This document shows positions 44,196 through 55,994 of a DNA stretch of 64,000 bases, in pieces; position 1 is the first letter of the stretch, and each line of letters begins with the position of its first letter. The notes under the pieces are model-generated. The model was not told the DNA's origin. It saw only the letters and a list, made by a program, of their open reading frames with translations, and searched no databases. Both the position numbers and the translations under genes were made by a program. Source of the stretch: an uncultured Actinomycetes bacterium (GTDB lineage Bacteria > Actinomycetota > Actinomycetes > Nanopelagicales > Nanopelagicaceae); contig CAIMOX010000002.1 of NCBI GenBank assembly GCA_903843225.1, positions 1-64,000 of the forward strand, given 5' to 3'.

Positions 44196-45389
44196 TTAAC
44201 CCTTAACAGCCTTCTTGAGGAGATCGGCTCGATCAGTTCGCTCCCACGTAAAATCAGGAAGTTCGCGACCGAAGTGACCGTATGAACTGGTGGCCGAGTA
44301 GATCGGACGTAAGAGATCAAGATCCCTGATGATCGCTGCTGGTCGTAAATCAAAGACCGCTTCGATCGCACTTTCAATCTGGAGAACAGGAACCTTCTCG
44401 GTTCCAAAACATTCTACGAAGAGGCCAACTGGCTGAGCTTTGCCGATCGCGTAAGCAACCTGAACTTCACAGCGAGAGGCTAGTCCTGAAGCCACGACAT
44501 TTTTTGCAACCCAGCGCATCGCATAAGCGGCAGAGCGATCTACCTTCGAAGGATCCTTGCCAGAGAATGCGCCGCCACCATGGCGAGCCATGCCGCCGTA
44601 AGTATCAACAATAATTTTACGACCGGTGAGACCGGCATCGCCCATGGGACCACCGATGACGAAGCGTCCAGTTGGGTTAATGAGTGATCGAACACCAGTT
44701 GTATCAATCGCGAGATCAGCGATGACCGGATTAATGACATAATTCAAAATTTCTGGAGCTAGTTGCTTATCGAGATCGATATCCGCCGCATGTTGTGAGC
44801 TGACGACAATAGTATTGAGGGCAACTGCGCGATCCCCGTCATATTCGATCGTTACTTGTGTTTTGCCATCCGGGCGTAGATATTTCATCTCCCCTGACTT
44901 GCGCACCTTTGAGAGTTGCATAGAAAGCTTGTGCGCTAGCGCGATCGGCAGCGGCATGAGCTCTGGCGTATCGTCGCAGGCATAACCAAACATCAAACCT
45001 TGATCGCCAGCGCCTTGAAGATCGAGTGGATCTACAGATGATGAGACTCGCTTTTCAAAAGCTGAATCAACTCCTTGCGCGATATCTTGTGACTGCTGGC
45101 CAATCGAAAGAGATACACCACAAGAATTACCGTCAAAACCTTTATCAGATGAGTCATAGCCGATTGCAAGAACAGTATCACGGACGATGCTCATCACATC
45201 TGCGTAACCATTTGTAGTGACTTCACCGGCGACGTGTACTTGTCCAGTGGTTATAAGAGTTTCAACTGCCACGCGCGAAGCGCGATCCTGGCCGAGGAGC
45301 GAGTCGAGAATCGCATCAGAGATCTGATCCGCCATCTTGTCCGGATGACCTTCGGTCACGGATTCTGAGGTAAAGAGGCGCTTAGTCAT
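44196..45389 (-). CDS. metK: S-adenosylmethionine synthetase
   Basis: The 397-residue enzyme makes AdoMet from methionine and [20 protein letters not shown] is the N-terminal ATP-binding motif, [12 protein letters not shown] and [19 protein letters not shown] are the other two signatures. Length is normal. It overlaps coaBC by eight bases. The methionine is supplied by metH elsewhere in the window. No SAM riboswitch is visible, as the gene is internal to an operon. Confidence 0.97.
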   Translation of the reverse strand: MTKRLFTSESVTEGHPDKMADQISDAILDSLLGQDRASRVAVETLITTGQVHVAGEVTTNGYADVMSIVRDTVLAIGYDSSDKGFDGNSCGVSLSIGQQSQDIAQGVDSAFEKRVSSSVDPLDLQGAGDQGLMFGYACDDTPELMPLPIALAHKLSMQLSKVRKSGEMKYLRPDGKTQVTIEYDGDRAVALNTIVVSSQHAADIDLDKQLAPEILNYVINPVIADLAIDTTGVRSLINPTGRFVIGGPMGDAGLTGRKIIVDTYGGMARHGGGAFSGKDPSKVDRSAAYAMRWVAKNVVASGLASRCEVQVAYAIGKAQPVGLFVECFGTEKVPVLQIESAIEAVFDLRPAAIIRDLDLLRPIYSATSSYGHFGRELPDFTWERTDRADLLKKAVKG

Positions 45390-46602
45390 GGGATAAACCT
45401 AACTTATTCACCGCTATATCAAGAAGTTTATTGGCTAGTGTCACCTTGCTGACGGGGCCCACCCGTTCAAGGATCGAAGGCCCTCCCCCATCCGTGCCTA
45501 TCCCGTATATCTCACCAGAGGTCTCATCTTTACCAAAGATAGCTCCGTCGCTAACATCGTTGATATAGAGCAGATCCACATTCTTTGCAGAGTACTTTTT
45601 GATGGCCTTCGAAATACCATCGCCACCGGTCTGTGCTGCAAATCCGATGAGGAATGTATCTGCCTTTGCAGATCCAAGCTCACGAAGAATATCTATAGTC
45701 GGTGTGAGCTCGATCTGGGCGTAGTTACTTTTCTCAAGCTTCTCGGTCGATGATGAGAGTGGGGTCGCATCCGCAACCGCTGCACTCATGATTACGATCG
45801 CAGAGCCCTCGAAATTCGCTATGACCTGCTGATGCATCTGCGCCGCGGTTTGCACATGAATCACATCAATACCTTCAATATCGGGCAGCGATGAATTAGC
45901 GGATATCAGCGTGACTTTCGCCCCTCGCGTGGCCGCTGCATAGGCCGCTGCATAACCTTGCTTTCCAGATGATCGATTTCCGATAAACCGAACGGGATCA
46001 ATGGGTTCTTGTGTCCCGCCGGCGGTTATGAGAACTTTTACACCACGCAGATCCGCTCGATGATTCAGCGCTAGGTTAATCGCAGAAATGATCTTCACGC
46101 TCTCTGGATAACGACCGATACCAACATCTTCGCCAGTCATTCGTCCCTCATCAGGCTCCACAACTATGACGCCTCGACTGCGCAAGATGCGGACATTCTC
46201 TTGGGTCGCGGCATTGAGCCACATCTCAGGATGCATGGCGGGAACTAAAACTAAGGGAGCCGTCGACGCGAGTACTACATTTGTGAGCAGGTCATCCGCT
46301 CGACCTTGAGCGATTCTGGCTAATAGGTCGGCGGTTGTCGGAGCAATAACAATCGCACCAGCGCTCTTGGCGAGTGCGATATGTGGAACGCTCGCGACAT
46401 TGCTCCAGAGATCATCATGAACGGGACGACCGCTCAACGCTTCCCACGTCGCATTACCAATAAATTTGGCGCTCGATCGGGTCGGAATCACTGTGACGAG
46501 GAAACCTGATTCTTGGAGACGTCTGATCAGATCAGCGCTCTTATAAGCAGAAATTCCCCCGCCGACACCGAGAATAATTTCGCGGCCGCGAGGGAAGATC
46601 AT
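45382..46602 (-). CDS. coaBC: Bifunctional phosphopantothenoylcysteine decarboxylase/synthetase
   Basis: The 406-residue protein carries out two steps of coenzyme A synthesis. The N-terminal flavin-dependent CoaC decarboxylase has [29 protein letters not shown] with the catalytic histidine and PAMHPEMW. The C-terminal CoaB synthetase begins at about 185 with [18 protein letters not shown] and ends with [15 protein letters not shown]. It follows rpoZ after 19 bases, as in many Actinobacteria. Confidence 0.95.
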   Translation of the reverse strand: MIFPRGREIILGVGGGISAYKSADLIRRLQESGFLVTVIPTRSSAKFIGNATWEALSGRPVHDDLWSNVASVPHIALAKSAGAIVIAPTTADLLARIAQGRADDLLTNVVLASTAPLVLVPAMHPEMWLNAATQENVRILRSRGVIVVEPDEGRMTGEDVGIGRYPESVKIISAINLALNHRADLRGVKVLITAGGTQEPIDPVRFIGNRSSGKQGYAAAYAAATRGAKVTLISANSSLPDIEGIDVIHVQTAAQMHQQVIANFEGSAIVIMSAAVADATPLSSSTEKLEKSNYAQIELTPTIDILRELGSAKADTFLIGFAAQTGGDGISKAIKKYSAKNVDLLYINDVSDGAIFGKDETSGEIYGIGTDGGGPSILERVGPVSKVTLANKLLDIAVNKLGLSHD

Positions 46603-46621
46603 TATTCGAAATCTAGGATAG

Positions 46622-46912
46622 TTAGGCGGTTGCCGCTGGAGTTTCTACACTCTTTGGCTCAAGGTTCTCCATGGTGAGTAGACCTTCATTGATCTCACGG
46701 AGTGCGATCGAGAGCGGTTTCTCATGGACATAGGTCTCAACAAGAGGTCCAACGTACTCAAGGAGGCCTTCACCGAGTTGTGAGTAATATGCATTGATCT
46801 GACGTGCGCGCTTAGCTGCATAGAGAACGAGGCTATATTTTGAGCCAGCCTTGTCGAGGAGTTCGTCGATCGGTGGATTAGTGATTCCATCCATATTTGA
46901 TGTTGAGCTCAT
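46622..46912 (-). CDS. rpoZ: RNA polymerase omega subunit
   Basis: The 96-residue protein is the omega subunit, which helps assemble RNA polymerase. Conserved pieces are [20 protein letters not shown] (about 12-31), AAKRARQIN and [16 protein letters not shown]. The frame extends to a TTG at 46930, but ATG at 46912 is preceded by GAAAGAGG at a suitable distance and gives the usual length. It is placed between gmk and coaBC, the common actinobacterial order. Confidence 0.93.
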   Translation of the reverse strand: MSSTSNMDGITNPPIDELLDKAGSKYSLVLYAAKRARQINAYYSQLGEGLLEYVGPLVETYVHEKPLSIALREINEGLLTMENLEPKSVETPAATA

Positions 46913-46967
46913 CGTTACCTCTTTCTCCAACTAATTACTAACTAGCGCCTACTAGCGCTATCAAGGG

Positions 46968-47864
46968 CTACTCTTGCTGAGCCGCCTCCTGATGCGAAGT
47001 CGCTAAGGATACCAGTTCTTCAATGAGCTGCTCGACCTGGTGATTTATCAGGGTGTGATCGAACTCCCCCGCCGAAGCCATTTCAACCTCAGCTAAGGCC
47101 AATCGCGCCGCGGCACGCTCAGGCGAATCAGTTCCTCTTCCCAGCAAGCGCGACTTTAACTCTTCCCATGATGGTGGCGCGATAAAGATGAGTATGGCTT
47201 CTGGCGCGACTGTTCGAACCTGACGTGCGCCTTCGATCTCAATCTCAAGTACAACGTTCTTCCCTAGAGTCAGCCAATGCTCGATGGGCTCCTTCGGCGT
47301 GCCATACCTGGACCCAGCAAATTCTGCCCACTCAAGAAAACCGTTGCTGGCGACCATCTGGTCGAATTTAGAGTCATTATAAAAGTAATAGTCGACCCCA
47401 TCCTTCTCCCCTTCTCGCGGATCGCGAGTAGTTGCGGAGATGGAAACCCAGAAACGAGGGTCAGATTTGAGCGCCCTCGTGATTGTGCTCTTACCTACAC
47501 CGCCTGGTCCTGACATGACGATAAGAAGTCCGCGTTTTGGATCAATCTTAGTGATAGCCATCTCTCTCTTTAGTGCGGACAATTGAATGCGGCCAAGGCC
47601 TGCAATACGACGAGTCGGCGAGATTTTGGCTCGCTCCATAATTGCTTCTGCACGGAGTTTACCGATCCCGGGAACGGCCTCCAAGAGCTCTCGGACGCGC
47701 ATCCGCTGTAACGCGGGCGAAGCGGAGTTGATGACATCGAAGATACTGGTCTCAGATGCCCGAAGCGCAACTTTCACCGCAGCACGTGCTCGTCTTGCCG
47801 CTGAGGCAGCAGCATTCGCTGCCTCCCTCTCGGCTACGGTGAGCTTAGGCGGAAGTGGCTTCAT
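46968..47864 (-). CDS. mihF-gmk: Fused actinobacterial integration host factor (mIHF) - guanylate kinase
   Basis: One 298-residue frame joins two usually separate neighbours. Residues 1-102 match mIHF: a helical, basic N-terminus ([17 protein letters not shown]), the helix-hairpin-helix LLEAVPGIGKLRAEAIMER and SPTRRIAGLG that bind DNA. Residues 109-298 are guanylate kinase (GMP to GDP), with P-loop GPGGVGKS (119-126), SATTRDPREGE and EWAEFAGSRYGTP. ATG 47864 has AGGAG seven bases upstream and overlaps pyrF by 20 bases. An internal ATG at 47561 after AAAGAGAGAG could give guanylate kinase alone (197 aa). Confidence 0.9.
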   Translation of the reverse strand: MKPLPPKLTVAEREAANAAASAARRARAAVKVALRASETSIFDVINSASPALQRMRVRELLEAVPGIGKLRAEAIMERAKISPTRRIAGLGRIQLSALKREMAITKIDPKRGLLIVMSGPGGVGKSTITRALKSDPRFWVSISATTRDPREGEKDGVDYYFYNDSKFDQMVASNGFLEWAEFAGSRYGTPKEPIEHWLTLGKNVVLEIEIEGARQVRTVAPEAILIFIAPPSWEELKSRLLGRGTDSPERAAARLALAEVEMASAGEFDHTLINHQVEQLIEELVSLATSHQEAAQQE

Positions 47865-48543
47865 CAAGAATCTCCTGCGCACGATTGCGCATTGCATCGC
47901 CACCCTCATGATGGAGTGAGGTGATTGGTCGTCCGATCACAAGATAGGTAGATCCAGCCGCTATCGCATCACGAGGAGTCATCACTCGGCTTTGATCGCC
48001 CAACGCTGAGCCGGCTGGCCGAACTCCCGGTGTGATGATCGCAACCTGAGTACCTACATTCTCTCGAATTGCTCTCACCTCATGTGGTGAAGAGACGATC
48101 GCTTTCGCTCCAGCCTTCACAGCCAGTTGTGCGAGATTGACTGCCGATTCCATCGGAGAGGATGCAAAACCAATCTGCTCAAGTGCTGGGGCATCAAGGG
48201 AGGTGAGGATTGTTACAGCAGTGATATCAATCGCAGGCGCCGCAGCTACCGCACTCGCGATCATTGCAGCTCCTCCTGAGGCATGAACCGTGAGAAATTT
48301 TGGATTGATATGAGCAACAGCGCTCGTAGCCCCTGCAACCGTATGTGGGATGTCATGCAGTTTAAGATCGAGAAAGAGATCAAAGTCGCCCGCAGTGCGA
48401 AGCTTGGCGATTCCCTCAGAACCAAAGGAGAGGAAAAATTCGAGACCTGCCTTATAGGTGCGAATTGAACCATTTGTAGCTTCAATCCAGGAACACGCGA
48501 TATCGAGATCATCGGTATCGAGCGCGAGAATAAGTGGATTCAT
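47845..48543 (-). CDS. pyrF: Orotidine-5'-phosphate decarboxylase
   Basis: The 232-residue TIM barrel makes UMP from OMP, the last step of the pathway. The catalytic array is Asp59-Lys61-Asp64 (LFLDLKLHDIPHTV), with ILALDTDD at the N-terminus and TPGVRPAGS in the phosphate-binding loop. It overlaps pyrD by one base (TAATG). It differs from the long mycobacterial-type PyrF and belongs to the common short class. Confidence 0.95.
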   Translation of the reverse strand: MNPLILALDTDDLDIACSWIEATNGSIRTYKAGLEFFLSFGSEGIAKLRTAGDFDLFLDLKLHDIPHTVAGATSAVAHINPKFLTVHASGGAAMIASAVAAAPAIDITAVTILTSLDAPALEQIGFASSPMESAVNLAQLAVKAGAKAIVSSPHEVRAIRENVGTQVAIITPGVRPAGSALGDQSRVMTPRDAIAAGSTYLVIGRPITSLHHEGGDAMRNRAQEILDEATSA

Positions 48544-49475
48544 TACTTCATCTCCCTGTGGGCAAATCCAACGGCTTCCGAAACTCCAGTGAAACCTTTC
48601 TGGATCAGAATCTCTTCCAGCTCATCTTTAACTTTCATCACCGCAGTAGGGTTCCCAAATGTTGCTGTCCCAACAGAAATCGCAGATGCACCCGCAAGAA
48701 TAAATTCAAAGGCATCTCTTCCATGTGTGATTCCCCCCATTCCTAAAATTGGCAATTGAGGTAGCGCGGCGTGGACTTGATATATCGCACGGATCGCGAC
48801 TGGTCTTATAGCAGGACCGCTGAGACCACCGGTCTTCTGCGCTAACTTGGGAAGCATCACATCGGTATCGATCACCATGCCTAGGAGAGTATTGATCAAG
48901 GCCACTCCATCGGCGCCTGCATGTGAAACTTCGCGCGCAATTGCGACGATATCCGTCACATCTGGCGACAATTTCGCGATGATAGGAAGATCTCCTCCAA
49001 TATTTCTCCGTACCGCTTCAACCGCCGCGCGCGCGCTCTCTGGCTGACACGAAAAGACCATCCCGCGATTTTCAACATTCGGACATGAGATATTCACTTC
49101 GATGCCGACTACTCCCGGGAGATTTCGCATTCGTCTTGCTAGAACGGCGTAATCTTCAACGGTCTCGCCTGCGATGCTAACGATTGTCCGCGCTCCTTGA
49201 GATGCGAGCCACGGAATATCATTTTCTAAGAAGAGATCAACTCCTGGCCCCTGCAAGCCAATCGAGTTGAGCATTCCACTCGGTGTCTCAGCCATACGAG
49301 GAGTCGCTCTGCCACTTCGGGGCTTTATCATGATTGACTTCGTAACGATCGCTCCAAGCTCGGTGAGCGGAAAGAATTGTGAGAGTTCTTTACCCGAACC
49401 AGCACATCCACTCGCCGTCAAAACGGGATTAGGGAGTTGCGAACCTGCGAGATTTGTAGCGAATGAAAAACTCAT
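48543..49475 (-). CDS. pyrD: Dihydroorotate dehydrogenase, class 1B catalytic subunit
   Basis: The 310-residue FMN enzyme oxidises dihydroorotate to orotate. The catalytic base is Cys131 in VNISCPNV, and NPVLTASGC, TKSIMIKPRSGR and GMGGITHGRDA are conserved. With the PyrK subunit encoded directly upstream, it should form the NAD-linked class 1B complex rather than the membrane class 2 enzyme of Mycobacterium. ATG 49475 gives an ATGA overlap with pyrK; the frame extends three codons to a GTG. Confidence 0.94.
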   Translation of the reverse strand: MSFSFATNLAGSQLPNPVLTASGCAGSGKELSQFFPLTELGAIVTKSIMIKPRSGRATPRMAETPSGMLNSIGLQGPGVDLFLENDIPWLASQGARTIVSIAGETVEDYAVLARRMRNLPGVVGIEVNISCPNVENRGMVFSCQPESARAAVEAVRRNIGGDLPIIAKLSPDVTDIVAIAREVSHAGADGVALINTLLGMVIDTDVMLPKLAQKTGGLSGPAIRPVAIRAIYQVHAALPQLPILGMGGITHGRDAFEFILAGASAISVGTATFGNPTAVMKVKDELEEILIQKGFTGVSEAVGFAHREMK

Positions 49476-50317
49476 GCACCCCACGTCCCTTCAGGGATGC
49501 GACGCTTGCTATCCCAGATAACGCGGCTTCCATCCATGACGGGGCCGTCAATACACGATCTGAGCATGCGGATCTGATCATCATCGCCCTTGACTGGAAG
49601 AACACAGGTCATGCACACACCAATCCCGCAGGCCATTGACTCCTCAACAGCGCATTGATGGAGAATCTCATATCGATCACTGATCTGGGTGATAGCCGAC
49701 AACATCGCCATTGGACCACATGAATAGATGATCTCAATATCGTTCTCTTCGATAATTTTTGGAAGGACATCAGTAATTTTTCCACTAATACCAGTGCTGC
49801 CATCATCTGTTGTCAACGTGAGGCTCGAGACCGAACGCTTACCTTCAAGCGGCGCGTAAATCTTGGAAGCTGTACTTGCCCCTAAAACCATGTCCACGCG
49901 GCAACCTCGTGCTTTCAAGAGCTCGGCTAAACCAAAGAGTGGTGCGCTTCCGTATCCGCCGCCCACCAGCAGTGCTCGCACTGGCTCCGTTGGAATGCCA
50001 AAGTGGGTACCAAGCGGGGCGACCATATCGACATGATCATGCGCACGTAATGATGTGAGCCAACGGCTCCCTTGACCATGTGGAGCTACAACAAGTTCGA
50101 TCAATCCCCCGTTTATCCCCTTTTCACTTGAGCGATAGATCGCAAAAGCGCGACGAAGAACCATAGAGGACGCGGGTCCACCAACGGCAATGGCAACAAA
50201 GTTTCCTGGCAACGCGGCCTGGGCGAGATCGCCAACAGAGAAGACCATGTGGTGGTATGAACCAACTTTCTTATTACTCACCACTTCTGCTTGGAGCTGT
50301 TTTGCGCGAGGATTCAT
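49472..50317 (-). CDS. pyrK: Dihydroorotate dehydrogenase electron transfer subunit
   Basis: The 281-residue protein carries FAD and a [2Fe-2S] cluster and passes electrons from PyrD to NAD. The FAD region includes VLRRAFAIY and HGQGSRWL, the NAD region [19 protein letters not shown], and the cluster ligands are Cys230, Cys235, Cys238 and Cys255 ([10 protein letters not shown]). ATG 50317 gives an ATGA overlap with carB, so the upstream in-frame extension is unlikely to be used. Confidence 0.94.
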   Translation of the reverse strand: MNPRAKQLQAEVVSNKKVGSYHHMVFSVGDLAQAALPGNFVAIAVGGPASSMVLRRAFAIYRSSEKGINGGLIELVVAPHGQGSRWLTSLRAHDHVDMVAPLGTHFGIPTEPVRALLVGGGYGSAPLFGLAELLKARGCRVDMVLGASTASKIYAPLEGKRSVSSLTLTTDDGSTGISGKITDVLPKIIEENDIEIIYSCGPMAMLSAITQISDRYEILHQCAVEESMACGIGVCMTCVLPVKGDDDQIRMLRSCIDGPVMDGSRVIWDSKRRIPEGTWGA

Positions 50318-53300
50318 CGTTGCACTCCTTCGCTCTGCCACTCTTGGAGGGACTCAATATCGAATGAACGGCTCTGCATCTCGCGAATACCTTCGACCGC
50401 AGCCTTGAAACCTGCAATCGTTGTAATGATCGGGATGGAGCGCTGCACAGATGCGGTACGAATGAGCCAGCCATCATGTCTGCTACCGCGCCCAAGAGGC
50501 GTATTGATCACTAGATCAACCATTGCGGAAGTGATGATATCAACCGCCGATAAACCATCACCATTCAGATCGGAATTCTTCTTTACGAGCGTAGATGAGA
50601 TGCCATGATCTTGAAGAAATGCGTGAGTCCCGGCGGTTGAGTAGATCGAAAATCCGAGCTGTGAGAGGGAGCGAGCCGGTTCAAGCGAACCCGCCTTATC
50701 TCTATCCGAGAGGGATATAAAAACAGTTCCACTCATTGGTAATGGTCCAAAGGCCGCAACTTGACTCTTTGCATAGGCCTCCCCAAAGGTCTTCGCGATT
50801 CCCATCACTTCACCGGTAGAACGCATCTCCGGTCCAAGAACTGAGTCAACTCCCGCACCATCAATTCGGCGGAAGCGATTCCAGGGTAAGACCGCTTCCT
50901 TTACGGATATGCCATTCGCAATTCCATCACCTGAGACCGGAAGTAATCCCCGTACTCTCAATTCTGAAATAGCAACACCAGTGGAGATGAGAGCTGCACA
51001 TTTTGCCAACGGATTACCTGTCGCCTTGCTGACAAATGGAACTGTCCGAGAGGCACGTGGGTTCGCTTCAATCACATAAAGCGAGCCGTCAGAGGTGATG
51101 GCGAATTGGATATTTATTAGGCCACGCACTCCAACATTAGAGGCAATCTTGAGGGTCGCTTCGCGAATCTCCTTGATCTTCTCCACTGTCAGGGTGAAAC
51201 TAGGGAGGACACAGGCTGAGTCACCAGAGTGAATACCCGCTTCTTCGATATGTTCCATTACGCCAGCAAGAAAGAGTTCACTGCCATCAAAGAGAGCATC
51301 GACATCGATCTCGATAGCATCGTCAAGGAATCTATCAATCAGCACTGGGTGGTTTGGGGTGATCTCCGTAGCCTTTTTGATGAACTCTTCGAGGGAATCA
51401 TCATCGTAGACAATCTCCATACCGCGTCCGCCAAGCACAAAGGATGGGCGGACAAGGACTGGGTAAGAAATATCGTGTGCGACTTCTTTAGCTTCTTCAA
51501 AAGATCTAGCCATACCGAAATCAGGCGCACGTAACTCGCTCTTGGCGAGGATCTCCCCGAATTCTCCACGATCTTCAGCTAAGTCGATCGAATCTGGTGA
51601 CGTACCAAGAATAGTTACGCCAGCATCCTTTAATCCACGCGCCAACCCAAGAGGCGTCTGGCCTCCAAGTTGAGCGATCACGCCCACTACAGGCCCTGCC
51701 AAAGTCTCGGCATGGATCACCTCAAGAACATCTTCAAGCGTCAATGGTTCAAAATAGAGACGATCAGAAGTGTCGTAATCGGTAGAGACGGTCTCAGGGT
51801 TGCAATTAATCATGATTGTCTCAAAGCCTGCCTCGCGAAGCGCAAATGCTGCATGGACACACGAGTAATCAAATTCGACACCTTGGCCGATTCGATTAGG
51901 ACCGCTACCGAGGATAAAAACAGCCGGCTTCGTGCGGGTACGAACCTCGCTCTCAAGATCGTACGAGGAATAGTGATATGGAGTATGAGCTTCAAACTCT
52001 GCTGCACACGTATCCACCGTTTTGAAAACCGGTCTGATATTAAGTCTCTCGCGTAACGCCCGAATATTCGATGGCTTATCAGAGCGGAGCTGCGCTATCT
52101 GCTCATCTGAGAATCCCATTCGCTTCGCCTGACGTAAGAGATCTTTACCAAGGTCACTCTGCTCTGATACTTCGCGCGCCATCGCGTTGATTGATTCGAC
52201 CTGATCTAAGAACCATGGATCAATCTTGGTGCGCGCGAAGATCTCCTCGACCGATGCGCCAAGAGCCATCGCTTCCTGAACCTGTTGAAGGCGATACTCC
52301 GTTGGTATTGCAATCTTCTCTAAAAGTGACTCCTTCGATACTCCATCGAGATCCCATCGGAAACTCATTCCGCGCTTCTCAACCGATCGCAACGCCTTCT
52401 GAAGGGCTTCCGGGAATGAACGACCGATTGCCATTGCCTCACCGACAGACTTCATCGTAGTAGTCAACCGTTCATCCGCTTCCGGGAATTTCTCAAAAGC
52501 AAACCTCGGAACTTTAACAACGATGTAGTCCAAAGTTGGTTCGAACGAGGCTGGAGTTGACTTAGTGATATCGTTTTGAATTTCATCAAGGGTATATCCG
52601 ATGGCGAGTTTTGTGGCGATCTTTGCAATAGGGAATCCTGTCGCCTTTGAAGCAAGGGCTGACGATCGAGAGACTCGAGGATTCATCTCGATAACAATAA
52701 TTCGCCCATCTTTCGGATTAACTGCGAATTGGATATTACAACCGCCAGTTTCAACCCCGACTTCACGGATGATGTCGATAGATAGATCACGGAGTCGTTG
52801 GAACTCGACATCGGTCAGCGTCAGCGCGGGGGCAACGGTGATTGAGTCACCAGTGTGCACACCCATTGGATCAAGGTTTTCGATACTGCATACGATCACA
52901 ACGTTATCTTTGTTGTCACGCATAACTTCCAGTTCGTACTCCTTCCACCCAATAATTGACTCTTCAAGGAGTACCTCAGTAGTCGGGCTATGACGCAAGC
53001 CTGCACCTGCAATAAGTTCGAGTTCAGATTGATTGAATGCGATTCCGGATCCAAGCCCACCCATAGTGAATGAAGGTCTCACCACGACTGGATAATTAAG
53101 CTCAACTGCGGCGGCTAAACACTCTTGCATCGAGTGGCAGATAAAGGAGCGAGAGGACTCTCCCCCAACCTTCTCAACAATTCCCTTAAAAGTTTCTCTA
53201 TCTTCACCGCGTTTAATCGCATCGATATTCGCTCCGATAAGTCGGGTTCCAAACTTCTCAAAAGAGCCTCGCTCGAAGAGTGACATGGCAGCGTTAAGAG

Positions 53301-53583
53301 CGGTCTGCCCACCAAGGGTTGCTAGGACAGCATCAGGCCGCTCTTTCTCCAAAATTTTCTCGATAATCTCAGCCGTAATCGGTTCTATGTAGGTCGCATC
53401 CGCAAACTCTGGGTCGGTCATGATTGTCGCTGGATTCGAGTTGATGAGAATAACTCGTATGCCTTCCTCGCGAAGTACTCGGCAGGCTTGGGTTCCTGAA
53501 TAATCAAATTCACAAGCCTGACCGATGACAATTGGGCCAGAACCAATTACCAGAACGCTCTTAATATCGTGATCTCTAGGCAT
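50314..53583 (-). CDS. carB: Carbamoyl-phosphate synthase large subunit
   Basis: The 1089-residue subunit makes carbamoyl phosphate from bicarbonate, ATP and ammonia delivered by CarA. Two ATP-grasp halves are visible, each beginning with a similar motif: [20 protein letters not shown] near residue 10 and [19 protein letters not shown] near 560. The C-terminal MGS-like domain (about 930-1070) binds allosteric effectors such as UMP. It overlaps carA by eight bases. Length is typical. Confidence 0.97.
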   Translation of the reverse strand: MPRDHDIKSVLVIGSGPIVIGQACEFDYSGTQACRVLREEGIRVILINSNPATIMTDPEFADATYIEPITAEIIEKILEKERPDAVLATLGGQTALNAAMSLFERGSFEKFGTRLIGANIDAIKRGEDRETFKGIVEKVGGESSRSFICHSMQECLAAAVELNYPVVVRPSFTMGGLGSGIAFNQSELELIAGAGLRHSPTTEVLLEESIIGWKEYELEVMRDNKDNVVIVCSIENLDPMGVHTGDSITVAPALTLTDVEFQRLRDLSIDIIREVGVETGGCNIQFAVNPKDGRIIVIEMNPRVSRSSALASKATGFPIAKIATKLAIGYTLDEIQNDITKSTPASFEPTLDYIVVKVPRFAFEKFPEADERLTTTMKSVGEAMAIGRSFPEALQKALRSVEKRGMSFRWDLDGVSKESLLEKIAIPTEYRLQQVQEAMALGASVEEIFARTKIDPWFLDQVESINAMAREVSEQSDLGKDLLRQAKRMGFSDEQIAQLRSDKPSNIRALRERLNIRPVFKTVDTCAAEFEAHTPYHYSSYDLESEVRTRTKPAVFILGSGPNRIGQGVEFDYSCVHAAFALREAGFETIMINCNPETVSTDYDTSDRLYFEPLTLEDVLEVIHAETLAGPVVGVIAQLGGQTPLGLARGLKDAGVTILGTSPDSIDLAEDRGEFGEILAKSELRAPDFGMARSFEEAKEVAHDISYPVLVRPSFVLGGRGMEIVYDDDSLEEFIKKATEITPNHPVLIDRFLDDAIEIDVDALFDGSELFLAGVMEHIEEAGIHSGDSACVLPSFTLTVEKIKEIREATLKIASNVGVRGLINIQFAITSDGSLYVIEANPRASRTVPFVSKATGNPLAKCAALISTGVAISELRVRGLLPVSGDGIANGISVKEAVLPWNRFRRIDGAGVDSVLGPEMRSTGEVMGIAKTFGEAYAKSQVAAFGPLPMSGTVFISLSDRDKAGSLEPARSLSQLGFSIYSTAGTHAFLQDHGISSTLVKKNSDLNGDGLSAVDIITSAMVDLVINTPLGRGSRHDGWLIRTASVQRSIPIITTIAGFKAAVEGIREMQSRSFDIESLQEWQSEGVQR

Positions 53584-54706
53584 CTACGGAACCCTTCTTC
53601 TTGCTCAAGAGATCAACAAAGTGATCGAAGAGGTAAGCAGCATCATGCGGTCCAGCCGCCGACTCTGGATGATATTGAACGCTAAATGCGGGACGCTCAA
53701 GAAGTTCGAGGCCTTCAACCACATTATCGTTGAGACAAATATGGCTTACGAATCCTGCTCCGTATACCGTCGTGAAGTTCGCATCCAGCGGTGCATCAAC
53801 CGCGAAGCCATGATTATGAGCAGTAATCTCTACCGTCCCATTCTGTAGATTCTTCACCGGCTGATTGATTCCTCGATGACCGAAAGGCAATTTATAAGTA
53901 GAGAAACCAAGTGCACGTCCAAGAATCTGATGGCCAAAGCATATTCCAAAGAGCGGAGTCGAATCGGAGAGAAAACGACCCACCAACTCAACCATCTCAT
54001 CCATCGTCGAAGGATCGCCCGGGCCGTTCGATAAGAAGATGCCATCCGGCGAAATGCTCGAAATCTCTTCGTAACTCGCCGTCATTGGGAAGATATGTAC
54101 TTCAATCCCACGATTAGCCATATTTCGAGGTGTAGCTGATTTAATACCAAGATCAATCGCCGCCACTGTGAAACGCTTCTCGACACCTGGAGGCGGCGAG
54201 ACCACATATTTCTCAGTTGTGGTGACGGCGCTAGCAAGGAACGCTCCCGCCATCGATGGAATCTGACGAACTCTAATCACCATCTCTTCTCGAGAAAGGT
54301 TCTGACCGGAGAAGATTCCCACTCGCATCGATCCGCGGTCACGCAAGTGGCGAGTGATAGCGCGAGTATCAACACCCTGTAGTCCTATGACGCCAGCATC
54401 TATGAGTGAGTCTTCTAGCGAACGTGTTGAGCGCCAATTTGAGCTCCGAGGTGATGGATTTCTGACCACAAAGCCCGCAACCCATATCTTCGAGGATTCC
54501 ATATCCGCTTCATTCATCCCAGTGTTGCCGATATGGGGAGCGGTCGTAATGACGATTTGTTGATGATAACTCGGATCGGTGAGAGTCTCTTGGTATCCAG
54601 TCATCCCAGTTGAGAAGACAGCCTCTCCATAAGTAATGCCTTCGCAGGCCCACGATTCTCCTACGAAGATCGTTCCATCATCCAATACGAGATAGGCCTT
54701 ACTCAT
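53576..54706 (-). CDS. carA: Carbamoyl-phosphate synthase small subunit
   Basis: The 376-residue glutaminase subunit releases ammonia for CarB. The class I amidotransferase nucleophile is Cys256 in [12 protein letters not shown], with the His-Glu pair in [12 protein letters not shown]. The N-terminal half has the CarA-specific [12 protein letters not shown] and GMTGYQE. It overlaps pyrC and carB by eight bases on each side, so all three are translationally coupled. Confidence 0.97.
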   Translation of the reverse strand: MSKAYLVLDDGTIFVGESWACEGITYGEAVFSTGMTGYQETLTDPSYHQQIVITTAPHIGNTGMNEADMESSKIWVAGFVVRNPSPRSSNWRSTRSLEDSLIDAGVIGLQGVDTRAITRHLRDRGSMRVGIFSGQNLSREEMVIRVRQIPSMAGAFLASAVTTTEKYVVSPPPGVEKRFTVAAIDLGIKSATPRNMANRGIEVHIFPMTASYEEISSISPDGIFLSNGPGDPSTMDEMVELVGRFLSDSTPLFGICFGHQILGRALGFSTYKLPFGHRGINQPVKNLQNGTVEITAHNHGFAVDAPLDANFTTVYGAGFVSHICLNDNVVEGLELLERPAFSVQYHPESAAGPHDAAYLFDHFVDLLSKKKGSVDA

Positions 54707-55994
54707 AGGAGAGCACCTTTCTATTTCGCAGTACTACTTTGCCGCGATAGATTGTATGGATAACCTCACCAGTGAGTTTCATTCCAGGGAAGGGTGTATT
54801 TCGGCTTCGAGAAAGCAGAGCTTCTCGATCAACCAGCCACTCCGATTGAGGATCAACTAAGACGAAGTTAGCCTGCGCACCGACAGCTAACATTTCACCT
54901 TGACCTTCATAGCCACCAATTTTTGCTGGCGCGTAAGACATAACTTCTGCTAATCGCTGCCAATCCATTAATCCACTTTCGATCATTGTTGTCACTACAA
55001 TTCCAAGTGCGCTCTCTAGGCCAACCATTCCAAAGGCGGCCGATGCCCATTCGCACTCTTTATCCTCGTCAGAGTGTGGTGCATGATCTGTCGCCACAAT
55101 ATCGATTGTTCCGTCGGCTAGCGCCGCACGCAGGGCGAGAACATCTTCCATAGATCGTAACGGCGGATTCACCTTGTAGATCGGATCATATGTGCGTGCA
55201 GATTCATCGGTCAGCAGTAGATGGTGAGGCGTAACCTCTGCAGTGACCGCCATCCCTTGCGCCTTCGCCCAGCGCACAATCTCAACCGAGCCACGCGTTG
55301 AAAGATGACAGATATGCAATCGACTTTGCACTGCATTCGCAATCAAGATATCGCGGGCAACGATCGATTCCTCAGCTACCGCTGGCCAACCGGCGAGACC
55401 GAGTTCAGATGCGACGCTTCCCTCGTTCATCTGAGCGCCAATCGTCAAGCGAGGTTCTTGTGCATGTTGAGCAATTACCCCACCGAAACTTTTCACATAC
55501 TCAAGCGCCCTGCGCATCAACAGTGGGTCGCTTACGCATTTTCCATCATCGCTAAATACTCGAACTCTCGCTGCGCTCTCTGCCATCGCACCGATCTCTG
55601 CTAACTTTTCACCCTCGAGTCCTGCGCTCACTGCCCCTATTGGGTAGACATCGCATAATCCTGCGCTCTTTCCGAGGCGCCAGACTTGTTCAACAACCCC
55701 GGCCGAGTCCGCTACAGGGTAGGTATTCGCCATTGCAGATACCGCTGTAAATCCACCGCGGGCGGCAGCCTGTGAGCCACTCAAGACCGTCTCAGTATTC
55801 TCTTTTCCAGGTTCGCGAAGATGGGTATGGAGATCGACAAACCCTGGCAGCAGTCGTAGCCCTCCACAATCAATAATCTCGCCACTCGTCTCTAATCCAA
55901 CTCCGACTTGGGCCACCGAACTCTCCATAATCAGAACATCGATGATGGAACCATCGAGGGCGATCGCGTTCTTGAGCAGTATCTCGTTCATCAT
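54699..55994 (-). CDS. pyrC: Dihydroorotase
   Basis: The 431-residue amidohydrolase closes carbamoyl aspartate to dihydroorotate. [10 protein letters not shown] holds metal ligands His56 and His58, CHLSTRGS and [12 protein letters not shown] supply later ligands and the catalytic aspartate. It is a class I dihydroorotase of the usual length. The double ATG start overlaps the pyrB stop, with GGAGG inside the end of pyrB as ribosome binding site. Confidence 0.95.
   Translation of the reverse strand: MMNEILLKNAIALDGSIIDVLIMESSVAQVGVGLETSGEIIDCGGLRLLPGFVDLHTHLREPGKENTETVLSGSQAAARGGFTAVSAMANTYPVADSAGVVEQVWRLGKSAGLCDVYPIGAVSAGLEGEKLAEIGAMAESAARVRVFSDDGKCVSDPLLMRRALEYVKSFGGVIAQHAQEPRLTIGAQMNEGSVASELGLAGWPAVAEESIVARDILIANAVQSRLHICHLSTRGSVEIVRWAKAQGMAVTAEVTPHHLLLTDESARTYDPIYKVNPPLRSMEDVLALRAALADGTIDIVATDHAPHSDEDKECEWASAAFGMVGLESALGIVVTTMIESGLMDWQRLAEVMSYAPAKIGGYEGQGEMLAVGAQANFVLVDPQSEWLVDREALLSRSRNTPFPGMKLTGEVIHTIYRGKVVLRNRKVLSYE

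Noticed and set aside
48543-49475. Displaced catalytic cysteine in PyrD (an extra FSC motif)
   Set aside because: The true catalytic cysteine in NISCPN (Cys131) is intact; the later cysteine is incidental.
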